DNA of 64,000 bases, taken from the NCBI RefSeq assembly GCF_902706095.1, contig NZ_CACSJP010000003.1:496001-560000 (forward strand), read 5' to 3'. The notes beneath the pieces are model-generated. The model saw only the letters and a program-made list of their open reading frames with translations, was not told where the DNA came from and ran no database searches. The translations under genes and the position numbers were made by a program. The stretch comes from Rhizobium sp. 18065. GTDB taxonomy: Bacteria; Pseudomonadota; Alphaproteobacteria; Rhizobiales; Rhizobiaceae. Positions 34,193 to 44,308 of this stretch are shown here, piece after piece (the first letter of the stretch is position 1; every line of letters begins with the position of its first letter).

Positions 34193-35098
34193 ATGTCCAA
34201 CACGCGTAATTGCCTTAAGTCGACCGTTGGTACCGCCATCCTGGTCGCAATCGCTTTCTGCGGTCCCGCCCTTGCCGACGGCTTTGATACGTCCGGCATC
34301 AAGGCTGATCCGGTGCTCGCTGCGCGCCTTCCTGCCAAGATCAAGGCGGCGGGCGTAATGTCGATCGGCTCTGACACCGCCTATGCTCCTTGGGAATATC
34401 TCAGCGAGAAAGACGGTCAAACGCCCGAGGGCATCGATGTCGACATCGCCAATGCAATCGGGGCGAAACTCGGAGTCAAGATCGACTTCCAGACTTCAGC
34501 GTTTGACGCCATCTTGCCTGCTCTCGGGACCAAATTCGATCTCGGCGTATCCGCATTTACTGTCAGCAACGAGCGGATGAAGGTGGTCAATTTCGTCAGC
34601 TATTCCGACAGCGGAAGCTTGTGGGCCGTCAAGGCTGGCAACCCGTCCAGTTTCGATCCTGCAGACTTCTGCGGTCGGAAAATCGCAATCCAGTCTGGTT
34701 CCTGGCACGAGGGCATCGTCAATGACGTGGACAAGACGTGCACCACTGCAGGAAAGCCAGCGATCGAAGTTCTGCCCTTTGCAACGCAGACAGAAGCATT
34801 GACCCGTGTTGCCGCCGGCGGCTCGGATGCAACAATTTCCGGTGGCTCGACTGTCGGCTATGCTTCGAAGCAATCAAAGGGCCAGTTGGAAGTTGTCTCG
34901 CCGACCACCGGAGTGTTCAGCGAACGTGGACCGAACGGGATCGCCGTCGCAAAGGCCGATGTTGAATTGACCCAGCTTGTCGCCGATACCATCAACGCGC
35001 TGATCGCGGAAGGCACATATCAGGCCCTGTTCGATAGCTGGGGCGTCGGAACCGAAATTGTGAAGAAGGCCGAAGTTAATCCGACAGTCAAGGATTGA
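34193..35098 (+). CDS. ABC substrate-binding protein, family 3 (polar amino acid type)
   Basis: A 301-residue periplasmic binding protein. ATG 34193 has GGGGAAC six bases upstream; an in-frame ATG at 34181 has no site. Residues 1-28 are a signal peptide (cleavage near GPALA-DG). Family-3 blocks are VMSIGSDTAYAPWEYLSEKD, FDAILPALGTKFDLGVSAFT and VNFVSYSDSGSLWAVK. The C-terminal half has FSERGPNGIAVAK. A permease gene follows after 4 bp with no hairpin, unlike the other importer operons in this window. The neighbouring amidohydrolase and C-S lyase suggest an amino-acid derivative as ligand. Confidence 0.9.
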   Translation: MSNTRNCLKSTVGTAILVAIAFCGPALADGFDTSGIKADPVLAARLPAKIKAAGVMSIGSDTAYAPWEYLSEKDGQTPEGIDVDIANAIGAKLGVKIDFQTSAFDAILPALGTKFDLGVSAFTVSNERMKVVNFVSYSDSGSLWAVKAGNPSSFDPADFCGRKIAIQSGSWHEGIVNDVDKTCTTAGKPAIEVLPFATQTEALTRVAAGGSDATISGGSTVGYASKQSKGQLEVVSPTTGVFSERGPNGIAVAKADVELTQLVADTINALIAEGTYQALFDSWGVGTEIVKKAEVNPTVKD

Positions 35099-35102
35099 TG
35101 CC

Positions 35103-36014
35103 GTGGCTTTGGACGCAGATACCACGCGGACCGCAGCGGATCCGTCTGCAGCCGTGAAACCGGACGTCGCGCGGAACATCGTTGTTCCGCGCCGACACCC
35201 GGGCCGCTGGCTGGCGGTGGCCGTGATCACGGTCATTGCCCTTCAGGCCGCGCACGCTGTCGCGGTCAATCCGAATTTTCATTGGGACGTTTTCCTGAAA
35301 TATCTGTTCTGGCCGCAGGTCATTCGCGGTGTCGGCTGGACGCTCCTGTTGACGGTTGTCGCCATGGCGGTCGCCATTTTTGTCGCCGGCGTGCTGGTGG
35401 TCATGCGCGACAGTGACAATCCGGTTTTGAAAGGCCTGGCCTACAGTTGGATCTGGTTTTTCCGGGGAACTCCGATTTACACGCAGTTGCTGTTCTGGGG
35501 CCTTTTCGCTGTCCTGTTTCCGCATCTGACGCTGTCCATTCCGTTCGGGCCTGAAATTGTCGGCGTGGAAACACGCTATCTCGTGACGCCGGCGGTTGCG
35601 GCCATTCTCGGACTTGGGTTCAACGAGTCCGCCTATCTCACCGAAATCTTCCGGGCGGGGTTCAATTCCATCGATCATGGTCAGGCGGAAGCCGCGCAGG
35701 CTCTGGGAATGCGGCCGACCAAGATCTGGTTGCGCATCCTGATGCCGCAAGCGATGCGCGTGATCATTCCGCCCACAGGCAACGAAACCATCGGCATGCT
35801 GAAGATGACATCCCTGGTGCTTGCGGTGCCATTTACGCTCGACCTGATGTTCGCCACGAATGCGATCGCCAACAGGCTCTACCTGCCGATCCCTCTGCTG
35901 ATGGTGTCGGGCGCCTGGTATCTCGCCATCACAAGCCTGCTGATGGTTGGTCAGCATTTTCTCGAGCTTCACTTCGGCAAGGGCGTCTCTCCCAATCCAG
36001 CCAGGGCGGAGTGA
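35103..36014 (+). CDS. ABC permease, polar amino acid type (long N-terminus, GTG start)
   Basis: A 303-residue permease, longer than the usual 215-230 because of a cytoplasmic N-terminal extension of about 40 residues (rich in D, T, A and P). A first membrane helix (about 38-55) precedes the standard core. The core includes the [15 protein letters not shown] segment and the EAA loop [14 protein letters not shown]. The only permease gene in this operon, so the channel should be a homodimer. GTG 35103 follows AAGGATT; an ATG five bases before is out of frame. Confidence 0.9.
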   Translation: MALDADTTRTAADPSAAVKPDVARNIVVPRRHPGRWLAVAVITVIALQAAHAVAVNPNFHWDVFLKYLFWPQVIRGVGWTLLLTVVAMAVAIFVAGVLVVMRDSDNPVLKGLAYSWIWFFRGTPIYTQLLFWGLFAVLFPHLTLSIPFGPEIVGVETRYLVTPAVAAILGLGFNESAYLTEIFRAGFNSIDHGQAEAAQALGMRPTKIWLRILMPQAMRVIIPPTGNETIGMLKMTSLVLAVPFTLDLMFATNAIANRLYLPIPLLMVSGAWYLAITSLLMVGQHFLELHFGKGVSPNPARAE

Positions 36015-36018
36015 GGTC

Positions 36019-36798
36019 ATGGATACAGTCGCTAAATCGGACGTCTGCGTCGAAATGCAGAACATCCATAAGTTCTATGGCCCGGTCCACGCGCTCAAAG
36101 GCGTGAACCTGGTGGTTCGGCGCGGTGAGGTCTGCGTTGCAATCGGGCCTTCCGGATCCGGCAAGTCGACGCTGTTGCGCTGCATCAACCAGTTGGAGGC
36201 GATCTCGGCCGGAAGGGTGTTCGTCAAGGGAGAGCTTCAGGGCTTCACCGAGCAGAACGAATGCTTCCATCCGCTCGCGCCCGGCCATGTGGCAAGGCAG
36301 CGACGGATGACCGGCATGGTCTTCCAGCGTTTCAACCTCTTTCCGCACATGACGGCGCTGCAAAACGTGATGGAAGGGCCGGTGCATGTTAAGGGCTGGT
36401 CCAAGAACGATGCCCAAGCCAAGGCACTGGAGCTTCTGGGCCGCGTTGGGTTGTCAGGTTTCGGCAATCGCTATCCCGGCCAGTTATCCGGTGGTCAGCA
36501 GCAGCGCGTGGCCATTGCGCGCGCATTGGCAATGGAGCCGGAGGTCATGCTCTTTGACGAGCCTACGAGTGCGCTGGATCCAGAGCTTGTCGGGGAAGTT
36601 CTCGATGTGATCAAGGACCTTGCCCGAAGCGGTATCACCATGGTCGTGGTGACCCATGAGATCGGGTTCGCTCGAGAAGTCGCAAGCCATCTGGTGTTCA
36701 TGGATCAAGGCATGATCATGGAAGAGGGGCGTCCCCGTGACATGCTTGCCAATCCGAAAAACCCGCGCACGGTCGCATTCCTCTCCAAGGTCCTTTGA
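36019..36798 (+). CDS. ABC ATPase, polar amino acid type
   Basis: A 259-residue ATPase. Walker [10 protein letters not shown] lies near residue 42, followed by the Q-loop [11 protein letters not shown], the signature [15 protein letters not shown] and Walker [15 protein letters not shown]. Between Walker A and the Q-loop is an insertion ([20 protein letters not shown]) longer than in GlnQ. ATG 36019 follows GAGTGAGG. It drives the importer of the two preceding genes; the amidohydrolase gene starts 12 bp downstream. Confidence 0.92.
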   Translation: MDTVAKSDVCVEMQNIHKFYGPVHALKGVNLVVRRGEVCVAIGPSGSGKSTLLRCINQLEAISAGRVFVKGELQGFTEQNECFHPLAPGHVARQRRMTGMVFQRFNLFPHMTALQNVMEGPVHVKGWSKNDAQAKALELLGRVGLSGFGNRYPGQLSGGQQQRVAIARALAMEPEVMLFDEPTSALDPELVGEVLDVIKDLARSGITMVVVTHEIGFAREVASHLVFMDQGMIMEEGRPRDMLANPKNPRTVAFLSKVL

Positions 36799-36810
36799 GA
36801 AAATACAACC

Positions 36811-37959
36811 ATGATAGAGCCGAAACTCGTTGAACAAGTCACTGGATGGCGACGCCACCTTCATGCACATCCGGAACTTTCCGGAGAAGAGATAAAGACT
36901 GCGGCTTTTGTCTCGGGGCAACTCACATCCCTGGGCATTCCGCATGAAACAGGCATCGGCAATCACGGCATTGTCGCGACACTCCATCGGCCAGGTTCGA
37001 ACAGGTCGATCGGCCTGCGCGCCGACATGGACGCATTGCCGATCAAGGAAGCCAATGGTTTCCAGCATGCTTCTCGCAACCCCGGCGTCATGCATGCCTG
37101 TGGTCACGACGGCCACACAGCAGCGCTTCTCGGGGCAGCCGCCGTGCTGCTCAAGGACGATAGCTGGACGGGAACAATCAACCTCGTCTTTCAGCCGGCC
37201 GAAGAAAACGGCAAGGGTGCCAAGGCGATGATCGCCGATGGGTTGTTCGAGCGTTACCCGATGGAAAAGCTGTTTGCCTGGCACAACTGGCCCGGCCTGC
37301 CGGTCGGCCAAGTTGCGGTCCACACGAGGCCCTCGATGGCCGCCGGTGGTGACTGGCGCGTCGAACTCAAAGGACTGGCAGGTCACGCAGCAGCTCCACA
37401 TCTGACGCGCGATCCGATCAATGCGGCAGCACACCTGATTGTTGCGCTGAACAACATTGTTTCACGCAACATCGATCCGCTTGAGACGGTTGCGTTGACC
37501 GTCTCGATGATCCAAGGCGGAACAGTCACCAACCAGATTCCCGAGACGGCGACCGTCATGGGCACGCTCCGGACATTCGATGCAGCCATTCGCAAAGCCG
37601 TTATCCAGCGGATGTCGGAGGTCATAGAGGGGACGGCTGCAGCTTGGGGCGTCAAGGCCGAGTACGAGATCAATTCCACGGGTCGTGTGATGGCTGATAC
37701 GCCGGCGGAGGCCGCATTGTCCGTCGCCGCAGCGGAGGCCGCCGGATTGGCTGTGACCCGCGACATCAGGCCGGCGATGGGCGGCGACGACTTCGCGTTC
37801 CTTGTGGAGGGAAAGGCGGGGGCCTATGTCCTCATCGGAAATGGCCGCGTGGTTGAGGACGGAAAGCTTCACAACGAACGCTACGAATTCAATGATGACG
37901 TCCTTGCTCCTGCCATGTCCTGGCTCACGACGGTCGCCAAGATGGCATTGCGCGAATGA
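36811..37959 (+). CDS. M20D-family amidohydrolase (hippurate/N-acyl-amino acid hydrolase type)
   Basis: A 382-residue metallo-amidohydrolase. The dinuclear metal site is visible: C97, H99 and H102 in MHACGHDGHT, then E131-E132 in FQPAEENGKGAKAM. The dimerisation-domain blocks AGHAAAPHLTRDPINAAAHL and MIQGGTVTNQIPETA are also present, as is the C-terminal GGDDFAFLVEG. It lacks a signal peptide and so acts on imported substrate. Members release amino acids from N-acyl conjugates such as hippurate, IAA-amino acids or S-conjugates. The transcription unit with an amino-acid-type importer fits uptake then deacylation. Confidence 0.9.
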   Translation: MIEPKLVEQVTGWRRHLHAHPELSGEEIKTAAFVSGQLTSLGIPHETGIGNHGIVATLHRPGSNRSIGLRADMDALPIKEANGFQHASRNPGVMHACGHDGHTAALLGAAAVLLKDDSWTGTINLVFQPAEENGKGAKAMIADGLFERYPMEKLFAWHNWPGLPVGQVAVHTRPSMAAGGDWRVELKGLAGHAAAPHLTRDPINAAAHLIVALNNIVSRNIDPLETVALTVSMIQGGTVTNQIPETATVMGTLRTFDAAIRKAVIQRMSEVIEGTAAAWGVKAEYEINSTGRVMADTPAEAALSVAAAEAAGLAVTRDIRPAMGGDDFAFLVEGKAGAYVLIGNGRVVEDGKLHNERYEFNDDVLAPAMSWLTTVAKMALRE

Positions 37960-37979
37960 CGAGTGCCAGCAGAGAGCAG

Positions 37980-38858
37980 TCAGGCAACGGCGCGCTTCAG
38001 TTCCTCGATGAACGCTTCAAGGGCGAGGGAAGGAAGTCGGTTGGGCGGCGTAATCAGGAGTGTACGAAAATGCAGGGCGGGCTCGAACGGTCGCAGCGTC
38101 AGTCCCTGACCGATATAGGGCTCGGCCGTCAGCGGGTTCACAAGGCCGACGCCGATGCCGGCCGCCACCATGGAGCAGATGGTCGTCGAGTAAGGTGTTT
38201 CGATCACGGTGCGAACGGTGATCCCGGCGATCTCGAACGCCCGTTCGGCTTCACGTCGGGTGGTGTCTTCGGGAGCAAGGGCAATAAAGGGCTGTCCAGC
38301 GAGATCGGCAGCATGAACGACATCCAGCGCCTCGAGAGGGTGGCCCTCCGGAATTGCTATGGCCACGCGAAACTGGGTGAAGGGCTGAACTTCAACCCCC
38401 GTCCTGTCGATTTCGTCGGCGACGATGCCGAGATCGAACTGGCCGGAGGCGACGAGATCGCGAACATTCGAGGACATTCGTGCCTGAAAGGTGATCGCGA
38501 TGTTCGGGTTTCGATCCATGAAGCTGCGCAACACGCGGGGGAGCACGTTGGTCGACAAGGCCGAAAGGCAGGCGATCCGCAGTTCGCCCGACCCATAGTC
38601 GCGAATTCGCGCCGCCGCGCCGCGCAGGTGCGTCAGGCCAAGGAATGCCTGTTCGACCTCTCGAAAGAAAAGCTGTCCTTCAGCCGTCGGCAGCAATCGT
38701 CCCTTGATGCGATGGAAGAGATCGAAGTCGAGGGAGCGCTCGAGCTCCTGGATCATTTTGCTGACCGCGGGTTGCGAAATATGCAGGACTTCGGCGGCCC
38801 GCGCCGTGGTGCCATTCGTCATCACGACCCTGAAAACTTCCACCTGCCGCAAATTCAT
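37980..38858 (-). CDS. LysR-family transcriptional regulator
   Basis: A 292-residue regulator. Residues 1-60 form the LysR helix-turn-helix (MNLRQVEVFRVVMTNGTTAR start, then AEVLHISQPAVSKMIQELE). The remainder is the two-lobe effector domain with FDLGIVADEID. ATG 38858 is chosen by family alignment; the frame runs 26 codons further upstream without support. It diverges from the metC-like gene and is convergent with the amidohydrolase, so it most likely controls the lyase-amidase pair and perhaps the importer operon. Confidence 0.9.
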   Translation of the reverse strand: MNLRQVEVFRVVMTNGTTARAAEVLHISQPAVSKMIQELERSLDFDLFHRIKGRLLPTAEGQLFFREVEQAFLGLTHLRGAAARIRDYGSGELRIACLSALSTNVLPRVLRSFMDRNPNIAITFQARMSSNVRDLVASGQFDLGIVADEIDRTGVEVQPFTQFRVAIAIPEGHPLEALDVVHAADLAGQPFIALAPEDTTRREAERAFEIAGITVRTVIETPYSTTICSMVAAGIGVGLVNPLTAEPYIGQGLTLRPFEPALHFRTLLITPPNRLPSLALEAFIEELKRAVA

Positions 38859-38911
38859 CGCGCAACTCGACCCGATTCCATAACCAAGAAGAATAGACAT
38901 AGCAGCCGCTT

Positions 38912-38939
38912 GCCTAAAAAGGAATTGTCGTTCCAAGGC
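38912..38939. promoter_or_regulatory. Candidate LysR operator between lysR and the C-S lyase gene
   Basis: GCCT...AGGC ends (38912-38915 and 38936-38939) flank GGAA-TTGTCG-TTCC (38921-38934), a nested inverted repeat in the 113-bp divergent region. LysR proteins usually bind such interrupted dyads in the shared promoter. Unproven. Confidence 0.4.
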
Positions 38940-38971
38940 ATCCGAAGCATTTTCCGAAAGGCACTTGCCCC

Positions 38972-40186
38972 ATGAAAGATCTGACCCAATGTGTGCTCAC
39001 CCCGGCGGTCTCGTCCGAAGGTTTTGATCCTCTGGGGGTGGGCGTCCATCGTGGATCGACGATCGTGTTCAAGGATGCTGCGGCCTACGCTGCCCGTGGG
39101 GAGCGCGGTCACCAGGGTTATTCCTACGGTCTCTACGGCACGCCGACGACGCGAACCCTGGAGGCTAAGCTCACCAGTCTCGAAGGAGGTGTCTGGTCTT
39201 TCCTGACGCCGTCAGGTCAGGCGGCAAACGCGCTTGCGATCCTTCCGTTTGTTGCCGCAGGTGATCATGTGCTGATCGTCGATACGGCCTATCCGCCGAT
39301 GCGCGATCTGGCGGAAACCGATCTGCGTCGGCTTGGTGTCGATGTGGACTTTTTTGACCCGCTTGCCCCGGAAGACCTCAGTGGGAAAATAAGCGACAGG
39401 ACGAAGATCGTCTGGTGCGAGAGCCCGGGGTCGACAACGATGGAGGTCCTTGATCTACCCCGGATCTCCGCCATTGCCCATGCGCGCGGTGCGCTGGTTG
39501 GGGTCGACAATACCTGGGCGACGCCGCTCAATTTCAAGCCGCTTCTCCATGGAGCCGACATCGTCACGGAAGCGCTGACGAAATTCGTCTCGGGTCATTC
39601 AGACATATTGATGGGATCGATCACCATTGGAGACGAGGCACTGCTGCAACCGATCAGGTCGCTGGTGGGACGCATGGGCATTGGCGTTTCGCCGGACGAT
39701 GCCTCACTTGTGCTGCGCGGGTTCGAGACACTCGGGGTTCGCTTGCGCCATTCCGAACGGGTTGCGTTGAATTTTGCCCGCAGGATGGCAAAGCACCCCT
39801 TGGTGGATGCGGTTCTGCATCCGGCTCTGGAAAACTTTGCCGGACATGCTGTCTGGAAACGGGATTTTCTCGGTTCCAGTGGGGTGTTCAGCATGACCTT
39901 TACCGATGAGGCGTCGCCTCATGTCGCGGCGGCGCTCGATACATTCCGGTTGTTTGCCATCGGTGCATCCTGGGGCGGGACCCGCAGCCTGGTTGCGCCG
40001 ATGTCGGTTGAACGCTTTCGCAGCGCGACCGCGTGGGGTGGTCCGGATCTGATCCTGCGCCTCAGCATCGGACTTGAAGATGAGGAGGAGTTGTGGACGG
40101 ACATCGAGAGCTTCTTGGCGAATCTCGAACAGCGCTTAGTTGCTTCAGTCAATCCGGAGCGTATCGAAGGGGTTCGACATGGCTGA
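38972..40186 (+). CDS. metC: PLP-dependent C-S lyase (cystathionine beta-lyase family)
   Basis: A 404-residue trans-sulfuration enzyme. The PLP lysine is K204 in EALTKFVSGHSDILMG, the PLP-ring aspartate D179 in VDNTWATPL, and the phosphate-binding PSGQAANAL is at 80-88. YSYGLYGTPTTRTLE carries the conserved tyrosine. It is probably cytoplasmic and cleaves the C-S bond of cystathionine or S-substituted cysteines. The amidase gene overlaps its 3' end by 8 bp. In this context the physiological substrate may be a cysteine conjugate rather than cystathionine; gene name given by family. Confidence 0.88.
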   Translation: MKDLTQCVLTPAVSSEGFDPLGVGVHRGSTIVFKDAAAYAARGERGHQGYSYGLYGTPTTRTLEAKLTSLEGGVWSFLTPSGQAANALAILPFVAAGDHVLIVDTAYPPMRDLAETDLRRLGVDVDFFDPLAPEDLSGKISDRTKIVWCESPGSTTMEVLDLPRISAIAHARGALVGVDNTWATPLNFKPLLHGADIVTEALTKFVSGHSDILMGSITIGDEALLQPIRSLVGRMGIGVSPDDASLVLRGFETLGVRLRHSERVALNFARRMAKHPLVDAVLHPALENFAGHAVWKRDFLGSSGVFSMTFTDEASPHVAAALDTFRLFAIGASWGGTRSLVAPMSVERFRSATAWGGPDLILRLSIGLEDEEELWTDIESFLANLEQRLVASVNPERIEGVRHG

Positions 40187-41570
40187 ATTGACCCAGTTGC
40201 CGCTTGCAGAATTGTCCCGCCGCATACGGTCAAGGGAAATCTCCCCCGTCGAATTGACACAGGCTTATATCGATCGGATCGCTTTGTGTGATGTTCACCT
40301 CCACAGCTTCAACTGCGTGCGGACAGAGGGCGCGTTGCTGGACGCGGCACGAGCCGAGCAGGACATGAAAAACGGAGATTGGCTCGGACCGCTTCACGGG
40401 ATTCCGGTCGGCATAAAGGATCTGATCGACGTTGAGGGGATGCCGACAACGGCGCAGGCGGCGCATAGGCGCGATGCGGTCGCCGACCGCGATGCAGGCG
40501 TGGTCGAAGCCATGAAACGGGGGGGAGCGATTATTCTCGGCAAACAGGCAACTGCGGAATATGCCATGGGTGGCACTCAGTTTGATCTGCCATGGCCGGC
40601 GACCCGCAATCCGTGGAACCTTGAGCTCGATCCGTCCTCGTCGTCGAGCGGATCGGCTGCAGCGACGGCTGCCGGCTTTTGCGCCGGTTCGATCGGGACG
40701 GAGACTGCCAGTTCGATCCGTGATCCGGCAGCCTGGTGCGGTGTGTCCGGCATGAAGCCGACGAACGGGCTGGTCAGCCGTCGTGGTGTGCTTCCGCTGT
40801 CGCGATCGCTGGACTGCGTCGGCCCGATTGCATGGACCGTGGAAGATTGCGCCCTGATGCTGTCTGCAATGGTGTCATGCGATCCTCAAGATACAGAAAT
40901 CACGAGGTTCAGGCGTCCGGACACATCAATGTTGCAGGACGGTGTCCACGGTCTTCGGGTTGGTGTCGTGCGCCACTTTTACGAAGACGATCCGCATATG
41001 GATGATGCGGTGCTCGACGCGATGGAGCACTCGTTGTCTGCTTTCGAGCGGTTGGGCGCGCATATTTCGACCGTGCGGCTAAGCGAATTCGACCTGTATT
41101 GCTCGCTGGTGAATACGATTTCCTGGCCGGAGGAATATGAGGAGCACAGAGCAGAACTTGAAGCATATCCCGACCGCTTTACCGGAGTCACCCGATCGCG
41201 CTTTGCCGATGGCAAGGCCTTCCGCGCTGTCGATTACATTCAGGCGCAAAAGCAGAAGGCTGCGCTGGTTGCCGACCTCAGCGAACGCATGCGAGACGTC
41301 GATGTTCTGGTCTTGCCAACCACGAAGAAACCCGCACAGGTCCTTGGTTATGAGCATACAGAAATCGGAGAGGCTGAACTGTCGCTGACGCGCCCGTTCA
41401 ATTTGACCGGCGGCCCCGCGCTTGCGCTTTGCAACGGTTTCACACCCGCCGGCCTTCCGACCTCAATCCAGATCATCGGTCGACATTTTGAAGATGGCAC
41501 AGTGCTGAGAGCGGGACATGCATTGGAAGCCGTTCTCGCATTGCGGTCCCGCCGTCCGACGTTCTGCTAA
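40179..41570 (+). CDS. Amidase-signature family amidase
   Basis: A 463-residue serine amidase. K80 in GIKDLIDVEG is the catalytic lysine, the serine-rich loop SSSSSGSAAATAAG (about 153-166) provides the cis-serine, and S179 in ASSIRDPA the nucleophile. The usual glycines before the nucleophile are partly replaced (GTETASSIR), so specificity may be unusual. ATG 40179 after GAAGGGG overlaps the lyase stop, so translation is coupled. It could deamidate or deacylate a side product of the C-S lyase substrate. Confidence 0.88.
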   Translation: MAELTQLPLAELSRRIRSREISPVELTQAYIDRIALCDVHLHSFNCVRTEGALLDAARAEQDMKNGDWLGPLHGIPVGIKDLIDVEGMPTTAQAAHRRDAVADRDAGVVEAMKRGGAIILGKQATAEYAMGGTQFDLPWPATRNPWNLELDPSSSSSGSAAATAAGFCAGSIGTETASSIRDPAAWCGVSGMKPTNGLVSRRGVLPLSRSLDCVGPIAWTVEDCALMLSAMVSCDPQDTEITRFRRPDTSMLQDGVHGLRVGVVRHFYEDDPHMDDAVLDAMEHSLSAFERLGAHISTVRLSEFDLYCSLVNTISWPEEYEEHRAELEAYPDRFTGVTRSRFADGKAFRAVDYIQAQKQKAALVADLSERMRDVDVLVLPTTKKPAQVLGYEHTEIGEAELSLTRPFNLTGGPALALCNGFTPAGLPTSIQIIGRHFEDGTVLRAGHALEAVLALRSRRPTFC

Positions 41571-41658
41571 TTTTCAGGCGCTCTCGCACGCAAGCTCTGG
41601 GTGAGCCCGACCGTATGGCCGTACCTTCCTTTTCAGTGTGTGCGAATGTGCCTGAGCC

Positions 41659-41925
41659 TCAACGTTGACGCGACAAATCAAATTCGATCGTGCGTCTGCT
41701 GATTAGCTTCAACGATCTGTCGGGAAGGATGAGGTATGTTTCCTCCGCCCGTCGACCATTCTGGTCGATCAGGCGATGCGTGAATGTGCTGCCTACTGGG
41801 GCCTTGGCCAGCCTGCTCTGCGGCTGCCCGCTATAGGTGATGCTGCCGGGAATGGGTTCGACTGTCGTTGCAGAGCAGCCGGAAAGAGCGAATGCAACAA
41901 GCATGATAGGTGCGACGTTTTTCAT
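41659..41925 (-). CDS. Small lipoprotein (88 aa)
   Basis: An 88-residue predicted lipoprotein. Residues 1-18 are a signal peptide ending in the lipobox LSGC, with the lipidated cysteine at about residue 17. The mature part is a short basic domain with SITYSGQPQSRLAKAPVGS and a C-terminal RTIEFDLSRQR. I do not recognise a domain family. It is downstream of the MscS gene on the same strand, separated by about 196 bp, and convergent with the amidase. Function unknown; outer- or inner-membrane surface location is expected. Confidence 0.7.
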   Translation of the reverse strand: MKNVAPIMLVAFALSGCSATTVEPIPGSITYSGQPQSRLAKAPVGSTFTHRLIDQNGRRAEETYLILPDRSLKLISRRTIEFDLSRQR

Positions 41926-42121
41926 GGCGATGGTCCATCGAATGGGAAGCGTTCCTCACGCTTCGGTTCCTGGGGCAAGACTTGGGTTTCCAGAGATACG
42001 AGGTCGGCTTGCTGGTGAAAGCAGACGTTCAGTGGCACAAGCTGATCAAGCCGATCAAACGGACATTGTTCCGGATGACATTGTCCATATGCCCTACGCG
42101 CATCAGGCGCGACGACGTGAA

Positions 42122-44308
42122 CTATTTCGCCAGGGCGCCAATTGCTGCCTCCCTTTGTTGTGCCTGAAGTTGAATCTGGGCCGCTGCCGCGGCAGGGTTC
42201 TTGTCATCCCCGCCGATCTGGACGGTCGGTTGCGCAAATTCGATCCCATTCTGCTTGAAGGCCTCCCGCAGCATGGCATAGGCCCGCCGGCGGATCGCGG
42301 ATTGCAACTGCGTCGGTTTGAGGGTCATGCCGAAACTCAATTTGATGCCGTAGTCGGTAAACTCCTCCACGCCCTTCATCTTGAGGTTTTCTATGATGAA
42401 CGGCAGGAACTCCTCGTCATCCTTCAGGGTCTTGCCGACGGTCTTGGTGATGGATTTGACCTTGGCGATGTCCGCGTCATAGGAAACTGTCAGCATGAAT
42501 TTTACCACAGACCAGTCACGGCTCATGTTCTGCACGGCTCCAAGCTCGCTGAAGGGTACAATGAAGATGGGACCGCGATGGTGGCGCAACTTGATAGAGC
42601 GCAGGCTGAAGGACTCGACAGTACCCTTGTAACTGCCGCTCTGGATGTATTCACCAACGCGGAACGCATCGTCCAGCAGGTAAAACATGCCGCTGATCAC
42701 GTCCTTGACGACGGTCTGCGCGCCAAACCCGATGGCCACGCCGACAACGCCGGCGCCGGCGATCAAAGGTCCGATTTCGACACCAAGTGATGACAGTCCC
42801 ATCATCACGGCAATGGCGACCAGGAGGATCATCAGCACGTTTTTCAGGATCGGCAACAGAGTACGGATACGCGCACGCCGTCGCTCCTGTTCGCTTCCGA
42901 TCTCGAACATCACTTGCGTTTGTCCGAGTTTCCGATCGATCAGCACCTTGGTGACGTTCCAGATCAGGTCGACGGCGAGAACAATGATCCCGGCACTCAG
43001 GATGCCGCGCACCAGGCGCAGTGTCGGCGAATCCTGCATGGTCATCTCGGTGAGCTCCACCCCGAGCACATCGGCGAGAAAGACAATCGACCCGATGATC
43101 AACCCGGCTCGAATGCCGCGCTCGACGATCACTGACAGGACTGTCGTGGTCGAGCCGTCATCGCCGTACGCGTCTTTTGCGCCAAGCATATTGTTGACCG
43201 ACGCCTTGGCAAGGATCACCGAGCCCGGCAGGGCGGCAATCACCACGGCAAGCCAGAACAGCTTCATGGCCCCCACGACCCACAGAATCCAGATCGCGAC
43301 GAAGTAGAGCGTCCAGAGTGTATTTTTCGCCCGCCAGCTGATGCGTGGCCTCTGTTCCGTCAGGGTTGAAGCCTGAGGCCGCCGCCAGACGGCTTCGATG
43401 CCGATAGCGAGTAGCACCAGGCCCAGTGAATAGGCCACGAGTTGCTGGGCAGGAATGGAAAAGCCCATTGTTCCGAGCAGCCTGATCGTGACCCAGCCGA
43501 AGGCATACCAGCCGATCAGATAGACTGCGCGTTTTGCCCAATGGGCGGCGGCCGCATCACTGACCGGAATGACACGGTGAATGTGCAGCGTGGGGTCTGT
43601 CGAACCTGGCGGTGCCAGGAGGACGGTGACCAAGGCACTGGCCAGCCGGAACACGACGATGGCGAGCAGATAGCCGACGACGATTTCGCGGATCAGCGGC
43701 GGCCATGCAAACAGCAGGAAAAAGCCGATGCTGCCGATGGCGAAGGATGCCAGATAACATGCCGCCCAAAGCAGCCGTGTCCCCACTGCAAGCGTTCGCT
43801 CGTGAACGGTGGAAAATGGCGCCTGTGCCATCCATGCGCGCCATCCAACGGTTAGCCGACGGAAGAGCCATTGGGCTAGCAGACCGACGGCAAGGAAGGC
43901 TGCGACCAGAAACGTTGGTCGTATCCCGCGGCTCTCGCGGATTTCCTGATTGAGCAGGTCGGCCGCCTGCATCGTCTGCGACGGGAACGATTGGCTCGCA
44001 TCGAAGAGGCTTGCCATATGCGATCGCAAGCGCATGGTGAAACCGGCGAAGGAAATATCAGGTTCGATGTGTGGGGCTGCGGGTCGTTCGGCTGCCTGCG
44101 AAGGGGCAGCCTGATCGAGAAGCCATTTCTGCACGTCTGGATTGGCGATGAGCTCAATAAATTGCTGCACGCTTTCCGGTTGTGAGGGACTGGGTGCAGA
44201 TGCTTGCGCAAGGGCGGAAAATGCGGGGAGCCACAGGGTTAGCGTCAGGACCGCGACCTGAAGTTGCATTCTTGTTCTCAAGCATAGGGCCGTCCATGAC
44301 GCGTCCAT
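42122..44308 (-). CDS. Large MscS-family mechanosensitive channel (YbiO-like size)
   Basis: A 728-residue membrane protein. An N-terminal signal or anchor segment follows MDASWTALCLRTR, where the arginines give the positive n-region, so I start at 44308 rather than at the methionine of MQLQVAVL. A periplasmic domain and several helices lead to the MscS core: pore helix GPLIAGAGVVGVAIGFGAQ, then VISGMFYLLDDAFRVGE and the beta domain with RHHRGPIFIVPFSELG. The C-terminal cytoplasmic vestibule ends near residue 700. It should open under osmotic downshock to protect the cell. Confidence 0.9.
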   Translation of the reverse strand: MDASWTALCLRTRMQLQVAVLTLTLWLPAFSALAQASAPSPSQPESVQQFIELIANPDVQKWLLDQAAPSQAAERPAAPHIEPDISFAGFTMRLRSHMASLFDASQSFPSQTMQAADLLNQEIRESRGIRPTFLVAAFLAVGLLAQWLFRRLTVGWRAWMAQAPFSTVHERTLAVGTRLLWAACYLASFAIGSIGFFLLFAWPPLIREIVVGYLLAIVVFRLASALVTVLLAPPGSTDPTLHIHRVIPVSDAAAAHWAKRAVYLIGWYAFGWVTIRLLGTMGFSIPAQQLVAYSLGLVLLAIGIEAVWRRPQASTLTEQRPRISWRAKNTLWTLYFVAIWILWVVGAMKLFWLAVVIAALPGSVILAKASVNNMLGAKDAYGDDGSTTTVLSVIVERGIRAGLIIGSIVFLADVLGVELTEMTMQDSPTLRLVRGILSAGIIVLAVDLIWNVTKVLIDRKLGQTQVMFEIGSEQERRRARIRTLLPILKNVLMILLVAIAVMMGLSSLGVEIGPLIAGAGVVGVAIGFGAQTVVKDVISGMFYLLDDAFRVGEYIQSGSYKGTVESFSLRSIKLRHHRGPIFIVPFSELGAVQNMSRDWSVVKFMLTVSYDADIAKVKSITKTVGKTLKDDEEFLPFIIENLKMKGVEEFTDYGIKLSFGMTLKPTQLQSAIRRRAYAMLREAFKQNGIEFAQPTVQIGGDDKNPAAAAAQIQLQAQQREAAIGALAK

